From NCBI GenBank assembly GCA_947447385.1, contig CANFKN010000085.1, forward strand, positions 1 to 5,900: DNA of 5,900 nt. Direction: 5' to 3'. A program made the translations under genes and the position numbers. The notes below the pieces were generated by a model. That model searched no databases. It saw only the letters and a list, made by a program, of their open reading frames with translations, and was not told the DNA's origin. Source of the DNA: Microbacteriaceae bacterium (GTDB lineage Bacteria > Actinomycetota > Actinomycetes > Actinomycetales > Microbacteriaceae). This document shows positions 1 through 5,782 of the stretch, in pieces; the first letter of the stretch is position 1; the number at the start of each line of letters is the position of its first letter.

Positions 1-978
1 GCCCTGTGTTGACCAAGGCAATATGACGCCCTCATTGATGCTGGCATCAGGGTCGCCTATTACGAGGTCACCATCGACCGACATTTTGGTTCCGAGGCCG
101 CTACAGGCTTGGCAGGCACCAAATGGTGCGTTGAAAGAGAAAGTGCGAGGTTCGATTTCGGTGAGCGAAAGCACGTGCTCATTTGGGCAAGAGAGCTTCT
201 CGCTGAAAACACGGGTTTTGCCCGGTGCGCCGGCCGCCAAGTCAACGAAGTCGATCACGATGCGGCCACCGGCGAGTTTAAGCGCGGTTTCAACCGAGTC
301 GGTGAGGCGACCAACCATGTCGGCCTTTGCAACAAGTCGGTCAACAACCACCGAAATATCGTGCTTGAAAGTTTTCTTGAGAGGTTTAGCTTCGGCCAGA
401 GTAACGACCTCGCCATCGACCACAGCGCGCGCATAGCCCTGAGCTATTAGGTCTTTGAATAGGTCAACAAATTCACCCTTTTTTTGGTCAACCAGCTGGG
501 CAAGCACCTGAAAACGAGTGCCCTCAGGCAGCTCGAGAATTTGGTCAACAATCTGCTGTGGCGACTGCTTGATAATCTTTTCGCCACACTCGGCGCAATA
601 AGGAACACCAATGCGCGCCCATAGCAAACGCAGGTAGTCGTGAATCTCTGTGATGGTTCCAACGGTCGAACGCGGGTTGCGGTTGGTTGACTTCTGGTCA
701 ATCGAAACTGCAGGGCTCAAACCCTCGATAAAGTCAACGTCAGGGCGATCAACCTGGCCCAAAAACTGGCGAGCATAAGCCGAAAGACTTTCGACATAGC
801 GGCGCTGACCCTCGGCAAAAATGGTGTCAAATGCCAGCGAAGACTTGCCTGAACCACTGAGCCCGGTGAATACAACCATCGAGTCACGAGGCACCTCAAG
901 GTTGATGTTTTTTAGGTTGTGAACTCGCGCACCTTTGATGATGAGTTTGTTTTCGTGGTGAATGTTGGTGATGCTCAT
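1..978 (-). CDS. uvrA: Excinuclease ABC subunit UvrA, N-terminal part (3' end beyond the window)
   Basis: UvrA is the ATP-driven damage sensor of nucleotide excision repair. It scans DNA as a dimer and loads UvrB at lesions. The 326 visible codons (ATG at 976-978) run off the window edge in frame; UvrA proteins are usually about 940-970 residues, so roughly two thirds is missing. Seen: the first ABC ATPase half with Walker A GLSGSGKS at residues 39-46, followed by the family-typical FAEGQRRYVESLSAYARQF (54-72) and IDQKSTNRNPRSTVG (93-107); a CAECG pair (128-132); the region where the UvrB-binding domain lies (about 130-250); and the zinc module with C264, H268, C289 and C292. The CPN-x-H form replaces the usual CPxC, as in other actinobacterial UvrA. 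The ABC signature and second ATPase half are not visible. The ATG directly follows the uvrB TAA with no gap, and only a weak AAGG lies about 14 bases upstream, so expression is probably coupled to uvrB. Identity is very secure. Confidence 0.98.
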   Translation of the reverse strand, partial: MSITNIHHENKLIIKGARVHNLKNINLEVPRDSMVVFTGLSGSGKSSLAFDTIFAEGQRRYVESLSAYARQFLGQVDRPDVDFIEGLSPAVSIDQKSTNRNPRSTVGTITEIHDYLRLLWARIGVPYCAECGEKIIKQSPQQIVDQILELPEGTRFQVLAQLVDQKKGEFVDLFKDLIAQGYARAVVDGEVVTLAEAKPLKKTFKHDISVVVDRLVAKADMVGRLTDSVETALKLAGGRIVIDFVDLAAGAPGKTRVFSEKLSCPNEHVLSLTEIEPRTFSFNAPFGACQACSGLGTKMSVDGDLVIGDPDASINEGVILPWSTQG

Positions 979-3096
979 TTAAGCGTGACCGGCCTTTTCG
1001 ATTTGTCGAAGTTCGTGTTTAAGTTCGCTGATTTCATCTCGCAGACGGGCAGCGAGCTCAAATTTCAACTCAGATGCCGCCAATTTCATTTGCTCGTCAA
1101 GGTCGATTACTACCTTTAAGATTTCGTCATAGGCTAAGCCGCCGATGCCTGGGCGACCGCGCATGCTGTCTTCGCCGCGTTTGCCTGTTGTTGCAGTCTG
1201 TTGCTTGGCAGCGTTCTTGCCGCCTTTGCCACGGCGATTTGCCTGCGCTTGTTCGATTAATTCTGCAGTGTCTTGTTCTTCGCGAAGAATGTCGTCAGTA
1301 ATGTCACTGATCTTTTTGCGAAGCGGTTGCGGGTCTAAGCCACGCTCGAGGTTGTAGGCAACCTGCTTTTCACGGCGCCGGTTCGTCTCGTCAATTGCTC
1401 GAGCCATTGAGTCGGTGATGCGGTCGGCATACATGTGCACTTCACCGCTGACGTTTCGAGCCGCACGACCGATGGTTTGAATCAGTGAAGTGGTTGAGCG
1501 CAAGAAGCCCTCTTTATCAGCGTCGAGAATCGAAACCAACGAAACCTCTGGCAGGTCAAGACCTTCACGCAACAGGTTGATGCCGATTAGTACGTCAAAA
1601 ACACCCTGGCGCAATTCTCGAAGCAACTCGACGCGACGAAGCGTGTCAACATCGCTGTGCAGGTATCTCACCCGCACGCCAGCCTCAGTCAAGAACTCTG
1701 TGAGCTCTTCGGCCATCTTTTTAGTTAAAGTTGTGACGAGCACGCGCTCGTCTTTGGCCGCGCGCACGCGAATCTCTTCGAGCAAATCGTCAATCTGACC
1801 CTTGATTGGCTTGATAACAACCTGGGGGTCAATCAAGCCAGTTGGGCGAATGATTTGCTCCACTACCCCATCAACCAGAGCCATTTCATATTTGCCTGGC
1901 GTCGCCGAAAGATAAACCGTTTGACCAACTCGCTCTTTGAATTCTGAGAACTTAAGTGGGCGGTTATCCATCGCGCTTGGTAGTCGAAAGCCGTGTTCAA
2001 CAAGCGTGCGCTTGCGGCTGGCATCGCCTTCATACATCGCACCTATTTGAGGCACCGTCACGTGAGATTCGTCGATGACCATCAAAAAGTCATCAGGAAA
2101 ATAATCGAGCAAACAACTCGGCGCTGTGCCAGGCTCGCGGCCATCAATGTAGCTCGAATAGTTTTCAATGCCCGAGCAAAACCCAAGTTCGCGAATCATT
2201 TCGAGGTCAAAAGTTGTTCGCATTTTCAGGCGCTGGGCTTCGAGCAGTTTGCCTTGCAACTCAAGCTCTTTCACGCGGGCAACCATTTCGGCTTCGATGT
2301 TCTCCATCGCTATTCCCATGCGCTCTGGGGTGGCAACGTAGTAACTTGCCGGAAAAATCGCAATTGCCTTCTCGCGCGAAACAATGTCACCGGTAAGCGG
2401 GTGCAGAGTGTAGATAGCTTCAATCTCGTCACCGAACATCTCTATTCGAACAGCTAGCTCGTCATAGACCGGAATGATCTCGATTGTGTCGCCTTTGACG
2501 CGAAAGTTTCCGCGTGAAAAGTCAATGTCGTTTCGTTTGTATTGCATCGAGACGAACTTGCGAATCAATTCGTCTCGGTCAACGCGGTCGCCTTCTTGAA
2601 TGGCAACGCTCTGCTCAAGATATTCTTTTGGTGCGCCAAGGCCATAGATGCAAGAAACCGTTGAAACCACGATCACATCGCGACGGCTCAGCAGGCTCAT
2701 TGTTGCTTTGTAACGCAGCCTCTCAACCTCAGAGTTGATGGACGAGTCTTTTTCAATGAAGGTGTCAGTTTGCGGAACATAAGCTTCTGGCTGGTAATAG
2801 TCGTAGTAGCTCACGAAGTATTCAACAGCGTTGTTCGGCAGCAGTGAGCGAAACTCTTGAACCAGCTGAGCGGCGAGGGTTTTGTTGTGCGCCAAGACCA
2901 GTGTTGGGCGTTGCAAAGCCTCAACTAGCCAGGCGGTGGTCGCCGATTTGCCCGTGCCGGTAGCACCAAGCAAGACAACATCGGTTTCGCCATTGTTGAT
3001 TCGCTTGACTAAATCGGCGATAGCTGTCGGCTGGTCACCCGCCGGCTTGTATTCGCTGATCACTTCAAAAGGCGCAAAAGCGCGAGTTGCCTCCAC
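979..3096 (-). CDS. uvrB: Excinuclease ABC subunit UvrB
   Basis: UvrB is the central damage-verification helicase of nucleotide excision repair: it receives the lesion from UvrA, then recruits UvrC for incision. The 705 residues are complete (E. coli 673). Seen in order: Walker A GATGTGKS (44-51); motif Ia TLVLAHNKTLAAQL (65-78); the DNA-clamping beta-hairpin, rich in Tyr, about 93-121; the DESH Walker B/motif II (342-345); motif III SATP (397-400); motif V around NLLREGLDLPE (507-517); motif VI QTIGRAARN (540-548); and a C-terminal UVR domain (about 661-697) for UvrC contact. A Gly/Lys/Arg-rich linker (about 620-652) sits before the UVR domain. I place the start at GTG 3094-3096. It gives the family-typical beginning just before the SEYKPAGDQP motif and overlaps the coaE stop by one base (TAGTG), implying coupled translation; an imperfect AAGGCAGG lies just upstream. 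No LexA-type inverted repeat was seen near the start. Confidence 0.99.
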   Translation of the reverse strand: MEATRAFAPFEVISEYKPAGDQPTAIADLVKRINNGETDVVLLGATGTGKSATTAWLVEALQRPTLVLAHNKTLAAQLVQEFRSLLPNNAVEYFVSYYDYYQPEAYVPQTDTFIEKDSSINSEVERLRYKATMSLLSRRDVIVVSTVSCIYGLGAPKEYLEQSVAIQEGDRVDRDELIRKFVSMQYKRNDIDFSRGNFRVKGDTIEIIPVYDELAVRIEMFGDEIEAIYTLHPLTGDIVSREKAIAIFPASYYVATPERMGIAMENIEAEMVARVKELELQGKLLEAQRLKMRTTFDLEMIRELGFCSGIENYSSYIDGREPGTAPSCLLDYFPDDFLMVIDESHVTVPQIGAMYEGDASRKRTLVEHGFRLPSAMDNRPLKFSEFKERVGQTVYLSATPGKYEMALVDGVVEQIIRPTGLIDPQVVIKPIKGQIDDLLEEIRVRAAKDERVLVTTLTKKMAEELTEFLTEAGVRVRYLHSDVDTLRRVELLRELRQGVFDVLIGINLLREGLDLPEVSLVSILDADKEGFLRSTTSLIQTIGRAARNVSGEVHMYADRITDSMARAIDETNRRREKQVAYNLERGLDPQPLRKKISDITDDILREEQDTAELIEQAQANRRGKGGKNAAKQQTATTGKRGEDSMRGRPGIGGLAYDEILKVVIDLDEQMKLAASELKFELAARLRDEISELKHELRQIEKAGHA

Positions 3097-3761
3097 TATT
3101 TGCCTGCCTTGCCGAGTTTGCTTGACTCGCCCGTTTGATCAACGACCTGAGCCGCTTTTCGCTTAGCCTCAGCAAGTTGTTCAAGCTTAAACCAGAGCTT
3201 GCCGGCATCTTTGATCAGCAAATCGAGCGATTGGTTTGAATTCAAAATCGCGTCGGCAGCGTTAGCCCGTTGCGCTGGGGTTGCCTGTGCGGCAATGCGC
3301 GCAGTCGCCTCGTCAGCGGTCATGCCGCGGTTTGCCTGCATGCGCTCAACCTGTTTGTCGAGTGGTGCCTCAACAGTCACAACATAGTCAAATGGCAAGT
3401 CAACGCCGGCTTCGACCAACAAAGGCACGTTATAAATCACAATCGCGTTGTCAGGGGCAGCAGCGACGGCTGCCTGCGAAGCCTTTTTAACCAGAGGATG
3501 AACGATAGCTTCGAGCTGCGAACGCTTCTCGGCGTCACCAAAGATCACAGCGGCAAGGGCTTTGCGGTCAAGAACGTCATTCTCTAAGAAGACCCCATCG
3601 CCGAAAGCCGCGCGAACGGCTGCTGCGCCAGGGGTTGCGGGCGCAACCACATCGCGGGCAAGTTGGTCGGCGTCGATTTCGAGTGCGCCCAAATCAACCC
3701 AGTGGCTTGCCACGGTTGATTTGCCAGCTGCGATGCCGCCGGTTAGCCCAACTAAAAACAT
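3096..3761 (-). CDS. coaE: Dephospho-CoA kinase
   Basis: CoaE catalyses the last step of coenzyme A synthesis: it phosphorylates the ribose 3'-OH of dephospho-CoA with ATP, in the cytoplasm. The 221-residue product matches the family (E. coli 206) with a short extra tail. Seen: P-loop GGIAAGKS (8-15), the IDADQLARDV segment (29-38) with the conserved Asp pair, LDRKALAAVIF (64-74), the HP pair (88-89), PLLVEAG (113-119), the lid-type segment QVERMQANRGMTADEATARIAAQ (137-159) and ADAILNS (169-175). The tail (about 195-221) is charged and Lys-rich. There is no GrpB-like fusion domain of the kind found in mycobacterial CoaE. The ATG at 3759-3761 lies only four codons before the core fold, so the start is firm. 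It has no Shine-Dalgarno, and a TAGGCT box lies six bases upstream, consistent with leaderless translation. It heads the coaE-uvrB-uvrA run, separated from rpsA by a strong terminator. Confidence 0.97.
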   Translation of the reverse strand: MFLVGLTGGIAAGKSTVASHWVDLGALEIDADQLARDVVAPATPGAAAVRAAFGDGVFLENDVLDRKALAAVIFGDAEKRSQLEAIVHPLVKKASQAAVAAAPDNAIVIYNVPLLVEAGVDLPFDYVVTVEAPLDKQVERMQANRGMTADEATARIAAQATPAQRANAADAILNSNQSLDLLIKDAGKLWFKLEQLAEAKRKAAQVVDQTGESSKLGKAGK

Positions 3762-3767
3762 GGGTTA

Positions 3768-3773
3768 AGCCTA
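3768..3773 (-). promoter_or_regulatory. Putative -10 box of a leaderless coaE promoter
   Basis: The minus strand reads TAGGCT, fitting the actinobacterial TANNNT -10 pattern, followed by TAACCC and then the coaE ATG. Six to seven bases from the -10 box would place the transcription start at or next to the A of the ATG, giving a leaderless mRNA, a common arrangement in Actinobacteria. No convincing -35 box is present at 17-18 bases. A promoter is expected here because the rpsA terminator lies upstream. Known: the frequency of leaderless transcripts in this phylum. Inferred: that this particular box is used. Confidence 0.45.
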
Positions 3774-3788
3774 ACTTCTCGGGTGCAA

Positions 3789-3854
3789 GCTTTGGGCGTG
3801 TGAGGGCATCGCCGCGCGATGCCCAAAGCGAACAGCGGCGGGCCGGAGGGCATC
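3789..3854 (-). repeat. GC-rich inverted and direct repeats able to form alternative hairpins
   Basis: In minus-strand order there are four related segments: A GATGCCCTC (3854-3846), B GCTTTGGGCATCGC (3829-3816), C GCGATGCCCTC (3812-3802) and D GCCCAAAGC (3797-3789). B pairs with C through a perfect 9-bp stem with a 3-base loop (3804-3824), or with D through a different perfect 9-bp stem; A offers 7 bp against B. The stems share the GGGC of B, so B-C and B-D cannot both form in full, although GCTTT/AAAGC could close a partial outer stem around B-C. No U-run follows any stem, so these are not intrinsic terminators. Function unknown: alternative RNA structure in read-through transcripts, a DNA-binding site, or a decayed repeat element. 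Confidence 0.6.
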
Positions 3855-3872
3855 CGAGTTGAAATTTGCTCG

Positions 3873-3909
3873 AAAAAAAAGAGAGGTCAGACCGAAGTCT
3901 GACCTCTCT
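3873..3909 (-). terminator. Strong rho-independent terminator of rpsA
   Basis: Read on the minus strand, a perfect 12-bp stem GAGAGGTCAGAC / GTCTGACCTCTC (3881-3892 with 3897-3908) is closed by a C(UUCG)G tetraloop, among the most stable RNA loops. It is followed directly by eight U residues (3880-3873). A further A-U pair (3909 with 3880) extends the stem. It lies about 40 bases past the rpsA stop codon. On the plus strand only a short, interrupted T run follows the stem, so it should act mainly in the rpsA direction. It separates rpsA from the coaE-uvrB-uvrA genes, which therefore need their own promoter or read-through. Confidence 0.95.
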
Positions 3910-3938
3910 CGAGTTTTGAAAAGCGATTCGCTTATTCG

Positions 3939-3993
3939 GCGCAGCTAGTTACTCAGCGCTCTTTAGCTTGTCGCGAAGCGCAGCTAGTGACTC
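3939..3993 (-). repeat. 16-bp direct repeat spanning the rpsA stop codon
   Basis: The minus strand carries GAGTCACTAGCTGCGC (3993-3978) and GAGTAACTAGCTGCGC (3954-3939), matching at 15 of 16 positions and offset by exactly 39 bases (13 codons, in frame). The only difference turns the Ser codon TCA (residue 480) of the first copy into the TAA stop in the second. A shorter third copy of ACTAGCTG lies just upstream (4006-3999). This could be a small duplication or a chance result of repeated Leu-Ala codons (CTA GCT). Confidence 0.6.
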
Positions 3994-5427
3994 GTCGCCA
4001 GCTAGTGTGCCTTTGTCTTCGCCTGAGCTGTATGAAGCTGAGCTTGAGCTAGCAGTCGCGTTTGCAGCTGAGTCGTTCGAAGCTGACGAGGTGTCTGGCA
4101 AGCTAGCTGCCAACTCGTTAGCCGCTGCAACCTGAGCCTTGTGGGCCTCCCAGCGAGCGTGTGCCTCTGCATACTCTTTCTCCCACTTGGCACGAGCTTC
4201 TTCGAAGCCGGCCTTCCACTCGTTAGTGGCTGGGTCGAAGCCCTCAGGGTACTTGTAGTTGCCTGCATCGTCGAAGTCAGAAGCCATGCCATAAAGCGCT
4301 GGGTTGAACTCAGTGCCTTCTGGGTTTACTTCTTCGTTAGCCTGCTTTAGCGAAAGCGAAATGCGGCGACGGTCTAGGTCGATGTCGATTACCTTGACGA
4401 AAACGTCTTGGTTCACAGAAACAACCTGCTCGGCTAGTTCGATGTGCTTTGAAGAAAGCTCTGAAATGTGAACTAGACCCTCGATGCCGTCTGCAACGCG
4501 AACAAATGCACCAAATGGAACCAACTTGGTGACCTTGCCCGGTGCATACTGACCGATTGCGTGGGTGCGAGCGAATACCTGCCATGGGTCTTCTTGAGTT
4601 GCCTTGAGTGAAAGCGAAACGCGCTCACGGTCTTGGTCAACTTCAAGAACCTCAACGGTAACCTCTTGGCCGATCTCAACAACTTCGCTGGCGTGTTCAA
4701 TGTGCTTCCAGCTAAGTTCAGAAACGTGAACAAGACCGTCAACGCCACCAAGGTCAATGAATGCACCGAAGTTAACGATCGACGAAACAACACCGGTGCG
4801 AATCTGGCCCTTGGCAAGGTCTGCCAAGAAGGTGCTGCGGCTAGCCGACTGGCTCTGCTCTAGAAGAGCGCGACGTGAAAGCACAACGTTGTTGCGGTTC
4901 TTGTCAAGCTCAAGAATCTTGGCTTCAACTGACTGGCCAAGGTATGGGCCGAGGTCGCGAACGCGACGTAGCTCGATGAGTGATGCAGGCAAGAAGCCGC
5001 GAAGGCCGATGTCTACAATCAGACCACCCTTAACAACCTCGATGACAGTACCGGTAACGGTGCCGTCGGCTTCTTTGATCTTCTCAACGTCGCCCCAAGC
5101 GCGCTCGTACTGTGCGCGCTTCTTGCTTAGGATTAGGCGGCCTTCTTTGTCTTCTTTCTGAAGAACAAGGGCCTCAACTGCGTCGCCAACGCTAACGATC
5201 TCAGATGGGTCTGCGTCGTGACGAATTGAAAGTTCACGCGAAGGAATAACACCTTCGGTCTTGTAACCGACGTCTAGAAGAACTTCGTCGCGGTCGATTT
5301 TTACAACAACGCCGCTGATTAGGTCGCCGTCGTTAAAGAACTTTAGAGTCGCTTCAACAGCGGCTAGAAAGTCTTCAGCAGAACCGATGTCGTCAACGGC
5401 AATCTGCTTCTTAGTAGTGGTGGTCAT
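3949..5427 (-). CDS. rpsA: 30S ribosomal protein S1
   Basis: S1 binds single-stranded mRNA leaders and helps dock them on the 30S subunit; it also interacts with tmRNA in some bacteria. The 492-residue product has the four-S1-domain architecture of Actinobacteria (E. coli has six): about 34-103, 121-186, 207-275 and 293-361. Domains 3 and 4 carry the canonical GAF-x-GLVHxSEL pattern and end in RVSLSLK/RISLSLK. A charged, Trp/Glu-rich stretch (about 400-430) leads into a Ser/Ala/Asn-rich low-complexity tail (about 440-475) and a conserved-type LAALRDKL ending. I chose ATG 5425-5427, giving MTTTTKKQIAVDDIGSAEDF, which resembles mycobacterial RpsA. The frame is open to a TTG at 5476-5478, but those 17 residues look non-homologous and would use up the leader. 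No Shine-Dalgarno precedes the ATG. Leucine codons are strongly skewed to CTT and CTA, unlike uvrB. A strong terminator follows, so rpsA can end its own transcript. Confidence 0.98.
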   Translation of the reverse strand: MTTTTKKQIAVDDIGSAEDFLAAVEATLKFFNDGDLISGVVVKIDRDEVLLDVGYKTEGVIPSRELSIRHDADPSEIVSVGDAVEALVLQKEDKEGRLILSKKRAQYERAWGDVEKIKEADGTVTGTVIEVVKGGLIVDIGLRGFLPASLIELRRVRDLGPYLGQSVEAKILELDKNRNNVVLSRRALLEQSQSASRSTFLADLAKGQIRTGVVSSIVNFGAFIDLGGVDGLVHVSELSWKHIEHASEVVEIGQEVTVEVLEVDQDRERVSLSLKATQEDPWQVFARTHAIGQYAPGKVTKLVPFGAFVRVADGIEGLVHISELSSKHIELAEQVVSVNQDVFVKVIDIDLDRRRISLSLKQANEEVNPEGTEFNPALYGMASDFDDAGNYKYPEGFDPATNEWKAGFEEARAKWEKEYAEAHARWEAHKAQVAAANELAASLPDTSSASNDSAANATASSSSASYSSGEDKGTLAGDESLAALRDKLKSAE

Positions 5428-5434
5428 ATAGGGG

Positions 5435-5453
5435 TTTACTCGTTTTTTACTCG
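5435..5453 (-). repeat. Tandem CGAGTAAA repeat in the rpsA leader
   Basis: On the minus strand CGAGTAAA occurs twice (5453-5446 and 5442-5435), separated by three A residues, a period of 11 bases, about one helical turn. The second copy ends seven bases before the rpsA ATG. This is where a Shine-Dalgarno would normally lie, and none is present. The repeat could be an RNA or DNA binding site controlling rpsA; that role is inference. Confidence 0.6.
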
Positions 5454-5460
5454 GGTCGCG

Positions 5461-5473
5461 CCACATTTTGTGG
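5461..5473 (-). other. Small hairpin in the rpsA leader
   Basis: CCACA-AAA-TGTGG on the minus strand forms a perfect 5-bp stem with a 3-base loop, 34 bases before the rpsA start codon. There is no U-run, so it is not a terminator. It could be a leader structure for S1 autoregulation or translation initiation, but a stem this short may be chance. Confidence 0.3.
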
Positions 5474-5484
5474 AGCAACGAATG

Positions 5485-5513
5485 GATTTAGGTTGCGCAA
5501 ACGCGCTTTTCAA
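5485..5513 (-). promoter_or_regulatory. Possible sigma-70-type promoter for rpsA
   Basis: The minus strand has TTGAAA (5513-5508), a 17-base spacer, then TAAATC (5490-5485), a good -35 and a mediocre -10. It would give a leader of about 50 bases. The spacer contains the dyad GCGC-GTTT-GCGC (5506-5495), which could be an operator or chance. A rival -10, TAAGAT, lies at about 5519-5514, overlapping the TTGAAA, but has no clear -35. Highly expressed rpsA with its own terminator should have its own promoter, and this gap is the only non-coding place for it. Confidence 0.35.
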
Positions 5514-5524
5514 TCTTACTCCGA

Positions 5525-5782
5525 TTAGGGCGCAGATAGCAGGTTAATTAGGCTTTCGAGCAGTGTTTCTTGGCTGTCATCAGCAATTTCTACAACCACC
5601 GATTCGCCACCTCGAAGCCCCAAAGTCATCAGCGAGAGAATGCTGTCGCCTCGAACTTTGGTTCCGCCGGGCCTCGAAACCATCACTTGGCCTGGCAAAG
5701 TCATGGCAAGCTTGGCGAAATCGTTGGCGGGCCTGGCGTGCAGGCCATCAGCCGAGGCAATCGTGACCTGTTTTTGCAACAT
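5525..5782 (-). CDS. ptsH: Phosphocarrier protein HPr (PTS)
   Basis: HPr carries phosphate from PEP via enzyme I to sugar-specific EIIA proteins. The 85-residue product has normal HPr length. The active-site signature is intact: GLHARPA with H15 as the phospho-acceptor and R17 beside it. The second conserved block, GDSILSLMTLGL (45-56), places S47 where the regulatory Ser46 of Bacillus HPr lies, so kinase control is possible; no HprK gene is visible, and the phylum often lacks it. The start codon ATG (5780-5782) shares its A with the polA stop (TAATG), and there is no good Shine-Dalgarno, so translation probably depends on ribosomes finishing polA. No enzyme I or EII gene is adjacent. No clear terminator lies between it and rpsA, so read-through into rpsA is possible. 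A non-canonical HPr-family regulator (NPr/Crh type) cannot be excluded, but His15 argues for a real phosphocarrier. Confidence 0.93.
   Translation of the reverse strand: MLQKQVTIASADGLHARPANDFAKLAMTLPGQVMVSRPGGTKVRGDSILSLMTLGLRGGESVVVEIADDSQETLLESLINLLSAP

Noticed and set aside
175..189. Apparent loss of a zinc-binding Cys in UvrA (CPN-x-H instead of CPxC)
   Set aside because: Other actinobacterial UvrA proteins, such as that of mycobacteria, have the same His-containing form, so it is not a defect.
23..450. Two overlapping plus-strand open frames opposite uvrA (137 and 113 codons)
   Set aside because: The minus strand is unmistakable UvrA throughout; the plus-strand products have no family features.
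1993..2457. 154-codon open frame on the plus strand opposite uvrB
   Set aside because: It lies fully antisense to conserved uvrB helicase codons, is low in recognisable motifs, and is explained as a shadow of the real frame.
3228..3250. Palindrome TTTGAATTCAAA with flanking CGAT/ATCG inside coaE
   Set aside because: It encodes the conserved ILNSNQS region of CoaE, is AT-rich and imperfect overall, and has no gene start nearby.
3420..3432. Asn instead of Asp before the PLL motif of CoaE (N111)
   Set aside because: This position varies in the family (E. coli has Val before the same PLL), so it is not evidence of lost activity.
5428..5478. In-frame extension of rpsA to a TTG start (17 extra residues)
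   Set aside because: The added residues look nothing like other S1 N-termini, TTG is a weak start, and the extension would cover the leader repeat and hairpin; the ATG at 5427 gives the family-typical beginning.
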